Below, in pieces: positions 60,277 through 64,000 of a DNA stretch of 64,000 nt. Every line of letters begins with the position of its first letter. Position 1 is the first letter of the stretch. The stretch spans positions 21,276 to 85,275 of the forward strand of contig NZ_JAJONF010000039.1 of NCBI RefSeq assembly GCF_021462265.1, read 5' to 3'. The notes below the pieces were generated by a model. The model was not told the DNA's origin. It searched no databases and worked only from the letters and a program-made list of their open reading frames with translations. The stretch is from Streptomyces shenzhenensis. Lineage in GTDB: Bacteria > Actinomycetota > Actinomycetes > Streptomycetales > Streptomycetaceae. A program made the position numbers and the translations under genes.

Positions 60277-61830
60277 ATGAGGATTATGAGTTTTGAGGTT
60301 GACAGCTTTAAAAACCTTAAAGACTTCTCCATCTCGCTGGATCCCGAATCTCCGGTCTCTGTCCTCGTGGGACGGAATGGTGCGGGCAAGTCTAACTTCC
60401 TTGAGGCCCTCACTATCGTTTTCCGTGACCTCGATTTGGGGTGGTTACCTACCTTTTCATATCGTTTGGAATATGAGGTGGGTGGCCATGATGTGACCGT
60501 AAGGTCTGAGTCGACCTCAGGGCGGGACGAATACAAACTTGAATGCACGGTGGATGGAAAACCCGTATCACCTGCCAAATTCGTCGGCGCGGCAGGCGCA
60601 GCCTATAGGCCAACGCATGTTTTCGGTTACTACTCGGGCCCGAGCAATCGCCTCGAAGAACACTTTGTAGCTCATCAAGAGCGTTTCTACAAAGATTTGC
60701 TGGCCGGAATCGACCGCCCCTTGCGGCCACTTTTCTATGCTCGAAATGTGCATTCAAACTTTGTTCTGCTTTCATTCTTTCTCGACGAAGACCCAACAGT
60801 TAGGCAACTGTTGCGTGATCAATTGGGTATCGAAGAGCTCGATTCGGTCCTCTTTGAAATGCAGAAACCGTCGTGGGGAAACAAGGGTAGGGGAGGGGAT
60901 CCTCGTTTCTGGAGGGCCAGGGGCACGGTGCGTGCACTTCTGGATCGCCTGTATGCGTTGTCTCTTGCTCCTACGAGGCTGAATCGAAAGGTGCGAACTG
61001 GACTAGGTGGTCGCCTATCCGAATCCGAGCACCTGTTTCTGTACCTAGAAAGCCTCGAAAAGTCTCGCGAGCTTGCGTCCGCCTACCCAAGCAACAGTGA
61101 TTTCTTCAAGGCGCTTGAGAGTACATATATTTCAGAGCTGATCTATGACGTCCGGATTCGAGTAAGGACAAGCAGATCCGATACACCCTTGACGTTTCGA
61201 GAGTTGAGTGAAGGCGAACAGCAACTACTGCTTGTGCTTGGCTTGATGCGCTTCACGCGCGAGGAGGAGTCTCTGTTTCTTCTCGATGAGCCTGATACCC
61301 ACCTCAATCCCGCGTGGAGTGTCAGATACAGGCAGTTCCTTAGCGAGGTAGGCGCACTCGACGAGGGCTGCCACGTTTTAATGGCTACCCACGACCCGCT
61401 CGTTGTGGCCGGCCTTCTCAAGAACGAGGTCCGTATTCTAGAGAGAGAGGCTGACGGTCGCATATCTGCCGTTGAGCCATTGGAACACCCGCGTGGAATG
61501 GGAGTTGGAAGTCTCCTAACCAGCGATATTTACGGGCTCCGGTCTCAGTTGGATCTCGAAACTCTCACGCGCCTAGACCGCAAGAGAGATCTCGCATCTC
61601 GGGTAGGCGTGCTCAGTGAGTCTGAAGCGGACGAACTGAATCAGCTAGGCCATGAGCTGAGTGATCTTGGTCTGCTGATGGAGAATCGTGACCCTGAATT
61701 CCAAGAGTATCTTCGAGCTAAGGCGGATGTGCGCGAGCCTGAAAATTCCATCGTTCTAACTCGACAAGAGATTGAAGAAAATAGGGAAGCTGCAGCCGCT
61801 CTCTTGAAGGAACTGGACTTAGAAGATTAG
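60277..61830 (+). CDS. PtuA-like SMC/ABC-type ATPase (Septu defence family)
   Basis: A 517-residue ATPase of the OLD/RecF/PtuA kind. It has Walker A GRNGAGKS (32-39), the ABC signature LSEGEQQ (310-316), Walker B LFLLDEPD (333-340) and the H-loop ATHD (370-373). Between Walker A and the signature lies a helical insertion. The C-terminal tail (about 390-517) contains PRGMGVGSLLTSDIYGLRSQLDLETLTRLDRKRDL, a pattern I associate with PtuA and retron-Ec78 ATPases that pair with an HNH nuclease. It starts at the base right after the hsdS stop. Three TTA codons (60445, 61378, 61819) suggest bldA dependence. It occupies the place where hsdR would be expected. Confidence 0.87.
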   Translation: MRIMSFEVDSFKNLKDFSISLDPESPVSVLVGRNGAGKSNFLEALTIVFRDLDLGWLPTFSYRLEYEVGGHDVTVRSESTSGRDEYKLECTVDGKPVSPAKFVGAAGAAYRPTHVFGYYSGPSNRLEEHFVAHQERFYKDLLAGIDRPLRPLFYARNVHSNFVLLSFFLDEDPTVRQLLRDQLGIEELDSVLFEMQKPSWGNKGRGGDPRFWRARGTVRALLDRLYALSLAPTRLNRKVRTGLGGRLSESEHLFLYLESLEKSRELASAYPSNSDFFKALESTYISELIYDVRIRVRTSRSDTPLTFRELSEGEQQLLLVLGLMRFTREEESLFLLDEPDTHLNPAWSVRYRQFLSEVGALDEGCHVLMATHDPLVVAGLLKNEVRILEREADGRISAVEPLEHPRGMGVGSLLTSDIYGLRSQLDLETLTRLDRKRDLASRVGVLSESEADELNQLGHELSDLGLLMENRDPEFQEYLRAKADVREPENSIVLTRQEIEENREAAAALLKELDLED

Positions 61831-61850
61831 CGGGAGACGAGGGGGAGGTA

Positions 61851-62705
61851 ATGATTTTCATTGACATTCAGGAAGTCATCTCCACGCTGGATGAGGACTG
61901 GAGAAAGGAAGCTCAGGCTGTAGCGAAAAAACTGAGCGAAGCGCAGAGTGCCACTGAACGGAAAGCGATAATAGGTGACCATGAAGACCTGTGGCGGCAG
62001 CTGAAAGCAAAGCTTGCCGCCTTCGGTCACGATAAATGCTGGTACTGCGAGACGTTCAGTTATAGGTCCGATAATTCCGTTGACCACTTCAGGCCTAAAT
62101 CGCGAGTCTATGAGGATAGGAGTCACCCTGGGTACTGGTGGCTAGCTTTCTCTGCGGCGAATTATCGTTTTGCGTGCACTTACTGTAATAGCCGTCGGCA
62201 TGATGTCGGGGGGACGTCTGGCGGTAAACACGATCATTTCCCGCTCGTTGATGGTTCGGCGAGGGCTGCCGACCCTTACACGCCGTTGTCGGTTGAGAAT
62301 CCGTTGCTTTTGGATCCCTGCTGGAAGTCGGACGTTGCGGCGTTCTGGTTCGATGAAACCGGCGAGGTTAGCGTCAACCCATCCTTCAAGGCGGTGGACG
62401 AGAATGCCGAAGAAAAAGTGCAGGCGTCGCGACATTTCTATCATCTAGACCAAGTTGCTTTGGTCGAAGCAAGGCGACGAGTTTACCTGAAAGTGCGGCG
62501 CCTGTGTGACCAAGCTGATGACTCGTTCCTCAGCTGGAAGAAAACCAAGGATCACTCCGCAAAAATGGCCTTCAGGGAGGCCATGAACGCTATCGCACGT
62601 ATGCGAGATCGGACCGCTGAACACTCGGCGGTCGCCCATTGCGCAATCCGCGGACTCAGACACAGCAGTATTTCTGCCAGCCTTTCCTACGACTCCGTAG
62701 CCTGA
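61851..62705 (+). CDS. PtuB-like HNH endonuclease (Septu/TIGR02646-like)
   Basis: A 284-residue HNH nuclease. Zinc-knuckle cysteines C63-x2-C66 (DKCWYCE) precede the catalytic DHF (D78-H79) in NSVDHFRPKSRVYEDR; a second cysteine pair and asparagine lie in CTYCNSRR (C109, C112, N113). LKAKLAAFGHDKCWYCET... VDHFRPKS... GYWWLAFSAANYRFACTYCNSRR is the pattern of PtuB and retron-associated HNH proteins. It begins 20 bp after the ATPase gene with a GGGGGAGG site, so the two are cotranscribed. In Septu, PtuA and PtuB form a complex that cleaves nucleic acid on phage infection. Confidence 0.88.
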   Translation: MIFIDIQEVISTLDEDWRKEAQAVAKKLSEAQSATERKAIIGDHEDLWRQLKAKLAAFGHDKCWYCETFSYRSDNSVDHFRPKSRVYEDRSHPGYWWLAFSAANYRFACTYCNSRRHDVGGTSGGKHDHFPLVDGSARAADPYTPLSVENPLLLDPCWKSDVAAFWFDETGEVSVNPSFKAVDENAEEKVQASRHFYHLDQVALVEARRRVYLKVRRLCDQADDSFLSWKKTKDHSAKMAFREAMNAIARMRDRTAEHSAVAHCAIRGLRHSSISASLSYDSVA

Positions 62706-62853
62706 TCGAAATGCCCAAACGGAGGGAGAGCCGGGCTCGTTCGCCTTGCGCTGCCCCTGTCTGTACCTTCAAGGTCGTGTCCGGCGTGAATGGGTTGGTC
62801 ACCCTCATAGGCACGTCGGTTGATCGCGCGCAACTAGGGGAGCTGGTACGGGC

Positions 62854-63768
62854 ATGGCGGTTGACGCTGCTCGATCGGAAGAGGGGTTCACGTCGGCGAG
62901 GGCTGCGCGGGTGATGGCTGCCGCGTGCCGGGCTGCGGGACTCGACGACAGAGGCGCAGAGCTGATCCGACTTGGAGAGAACGCGCTGTTCCGGTTGGCC
63001 TCGGCGCCGGTCATCGTGCGCGTGGCGCGGGGGAAGGAGTGGCTACCCAAGGCCCGCGTGGAAGTGGACGTGTCGCGGTGGCTCGGAAACGAAGGGTTTC
63101 CGGCTGCGCAAATCGTCGAGGACCTTGAGCAACCCCGCTTGATCGATGGCCACCCGGTGACGTTCTGGCATCTGATCGTTGAGGGGGGCCGCAAGGCGAC
63201 ATACGGGGAACTGGGTGGGGTCCTGAGGGATCTGCACTCGCTGACCGTGCCGGACAGGCTCTCACTGCCGTCGTTCAACCCCTTTGGCAAGCAAGATCTA
63301 CGGGTCGACCGCGCCGTCATCCCGGACGATGACAAGGTCTTCTTGCGGAAGCGTTGGCATGAACTCCGTAAAAAATACACCGAGTTGAGTTTCGAGACCT
63401 CCAAGGGGCCGGTGCACGGGGATGCGCATGTGCAGAACCTGATGGTGGACGAACAGGGCCGTGTGATCCTGATCGATTTCGAAGCCTTCTGCTACGACCA
63501 CCCTGAGTGGGATCTCATGGTCACGGCGGTAGAGCACCACAGCCTTGGTTGGCAGACCGATGAGCAGTACGCCGACTTTGTGGCCGCCTACGGGCGTGAT
63601 CTGTACGACTGGCCGGGCTATGAGACGCTACGCGGCATTCAGGAGTACGGGATGACAACCTGGCTCATGCAGAACGTGCAGGAGAACGAAGAAACCGCGG
63701 CTGAGTACCGCCGGCGCATCGCCGGGCTGCGGAATGACGATGCGCCTCGGGACTGGCGCCCGTGGTAG
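62854..63768 (+). CDS. Aminoglycoside-phosphotransferase-fold protein
   Basis: A 304-residue kinase-like protein with the APH family Brenner motif GPVHGDAHVQNLMVDEQG (H-G-D-x-H-x-x-N at about 188-195) and the DFG-equivalent LIDFEAF. The N-lobe has VIVRVARGKEWLPKARVEVDVSRWLGNEGFPAAQIVE. The substrate may be a small metabolite, an antibiotic or something else; nothing points to resistance. It has high-GC codon use typical of the host, unlike the preceding operon, so the island probably ends before it. Similar genes next to helix-turn-helix regulators are common in Streptomyces. Confidence 0.85.
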   Translation: MAVDAARSEEGFTSARAARVMAAACRAAGLDDRGAELIRLGENALFRLASAPVIVRVARGKEWLPKARVEVDVSRWLGNEGFPAAQIVEDLEQPRLIDGHPVTFWHLIVEGGRKATYGELGGVLRDLHSLTVPDRLSLPSFNPFGKQDLRVDRAVIPDDDKVFLRKRWHELRKKYTELSFETSKGPVHGDAHVQNLMVDEQGRVILIDFEAFCYDHPEWDLMVTAVEHHSLGWQTDEQYADFVAAYGRDLYDWPGYETLRGIQEYGMTTWLMQNVQENEETAAEYRRRIAGLRNDDAPRDWRPW

Positions 63769-63771
63769 CCG

Positions 63772-64000
63772 CTACTCGTCGTCCTCGTCCAAGCGAGTGA
63801 GCGCATCGCGCACCTTCTCATTGAAGGCTGCCACGGTGGGGTTCGTCACATGCACGCTGACCTCGTTCTGGAAGTCGGTCACGTAGCGCTGGAACCGAGA
63901 GGACTGGAGGGAGTCGCCGCCGTCGACTGCGAGGCTCGCGGTGGTGACGGCGGCTTCCAACTCGCCGTTCAGCAGCTGGCTCTGGGCAAGCACCATGCGA
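63772..64000 (-). CDS. C-terminal part of an unidentified protein (runs off the right edge)
   Basis: The frame is open to the window edge and encodes about 76 visible C-terminal residues, ending NEKVRDALTRLDEDDE. The stretch MVLAQSQLLNGELEAAVTTASLAVDGGDSLQSSRFQRYVTDF looks like TPR-type helical pairs, as at the end of streptomycete helix-turn-helix regulators with TPR tails. This assignment is an impression; the DNA-binding part is outside the window. The 3' end is 3 bp from the stop of the converging APH-fold gene. Confidence 0.6.
   Translation of the reverse strand, partial: RMVLAQSQLLNGELEAAVTTASLAVDGGDSLQSSRFQRYVTDFQNEVSVHVTNPTVAAFNEKVRDALTRLDEDDE

Noticed and set aside
55522..62853. Integrative element or prophage
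   Set aside because: No integrase, excisionase, replication gene, tRNA target or direct repeats were recognised. The region is better described as an accessory defence island.
1..64000. CRISPR arrays, rRNA or tRNA genes
   Set aside because: I saw no regularly spaced direct repeats, no rRNA sequence and no cloverleaf with a T-loop consensus; a tRNA search program would be the decisive check.

Overview
This is the chromosomal replication-origin region of a Streptomyces species. The evidence is the high-GC coding sequence, GTG/TTG starts, the conserved order gnd-dnaN-oriC-dnaA-rpmH-rnpA-yidD-yidC-jag-rsmG-parA-parB, the sporulation pair ssgR-ssgA, and repeated copies of the actinobacterial parS site GTTTCACGTGAAAC. 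From position 1 to about 55.5 kb the order follows the S. coelicolor oriC neighbourhood as I remember it.

Layout. 1-5 kb: end of gnd, dnaN, a DnaA-box-rich oriC, and dnaA, all read leftward. 5-11 kb: a rightward block for ribosomal protein L34, RNase P, YidD/YidC membrane insertion, a KH-R3H RNA-binding protein, RsmG and ParA/ParB. 11-22 kb: a leftward envelope and redox block (DUF6049 protein, MurJ flippase, membrane pseudokinase, SigM, its anti-sigma factor, TrxB, TrxA), in the order known around sigM in mycobacteria. 22-34 kb: CCA-adding enzyme, an MFS carrier, inositol-phosphate synthase with a PadR regulator, a bifunctional penicillin-binding protein, a GT87-like membrane glycosyltransferase, an alanine-racemase-fold protein and a FemX-like peptidyltransferase. 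34-40 kb: rpsF-ssb-rpsR-rplI, a MATE exporter and dnaB. 40-50 kb: a serine beta-lactamase-like hydrolase, acetyltransferases, a MarR/MFS/GlcG cassette, a NUDIX hydrolase, a LysR regulator, a Cys/Met PLP enzyme with a low-molecular-weight tyrosine phosphatase, a small membrane protein and a cupin. 50-55.5 kb: ssgR-ssgA, a YibE/F membrane protein and a TPP-riboswitch-controlled thiC.

From about 55.5 to 62.7 kb the character changes. Base composition becomes visibly more AT-rich, codon use is less biased, and the genes are accessory. An unrecognised gene is followed by a tight four-gene operon: hsdM, hsdS, a PtuA-like ABC/SMC-type ATPase and a PtuB-like HNH nuclease. No HsdR motor-nuclease is present in the window, so a Type I methylation module appears to be wired to a Septu-like effector. 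This is the most likely candidate for an under-described system. The ATPase gene has three TTA codons, which suggests dependence on the bldA leucyl-tRNA. The window ends with an aminoglycoside-phosphotransferase-fold gene and the 3' end of an unidentified leftward gene.

Regulatory DNA is unusually readable here. There are nine perfect and several near-perfect parS sites. Two lie in long perfect palindromes that could also act as terminators, and one near-perfect site lies inside the TPP riboswitch. A second DnaA-box cluster lies directly upstream of dnaB. Several strong bidirectional terminator hairpins separate operons.
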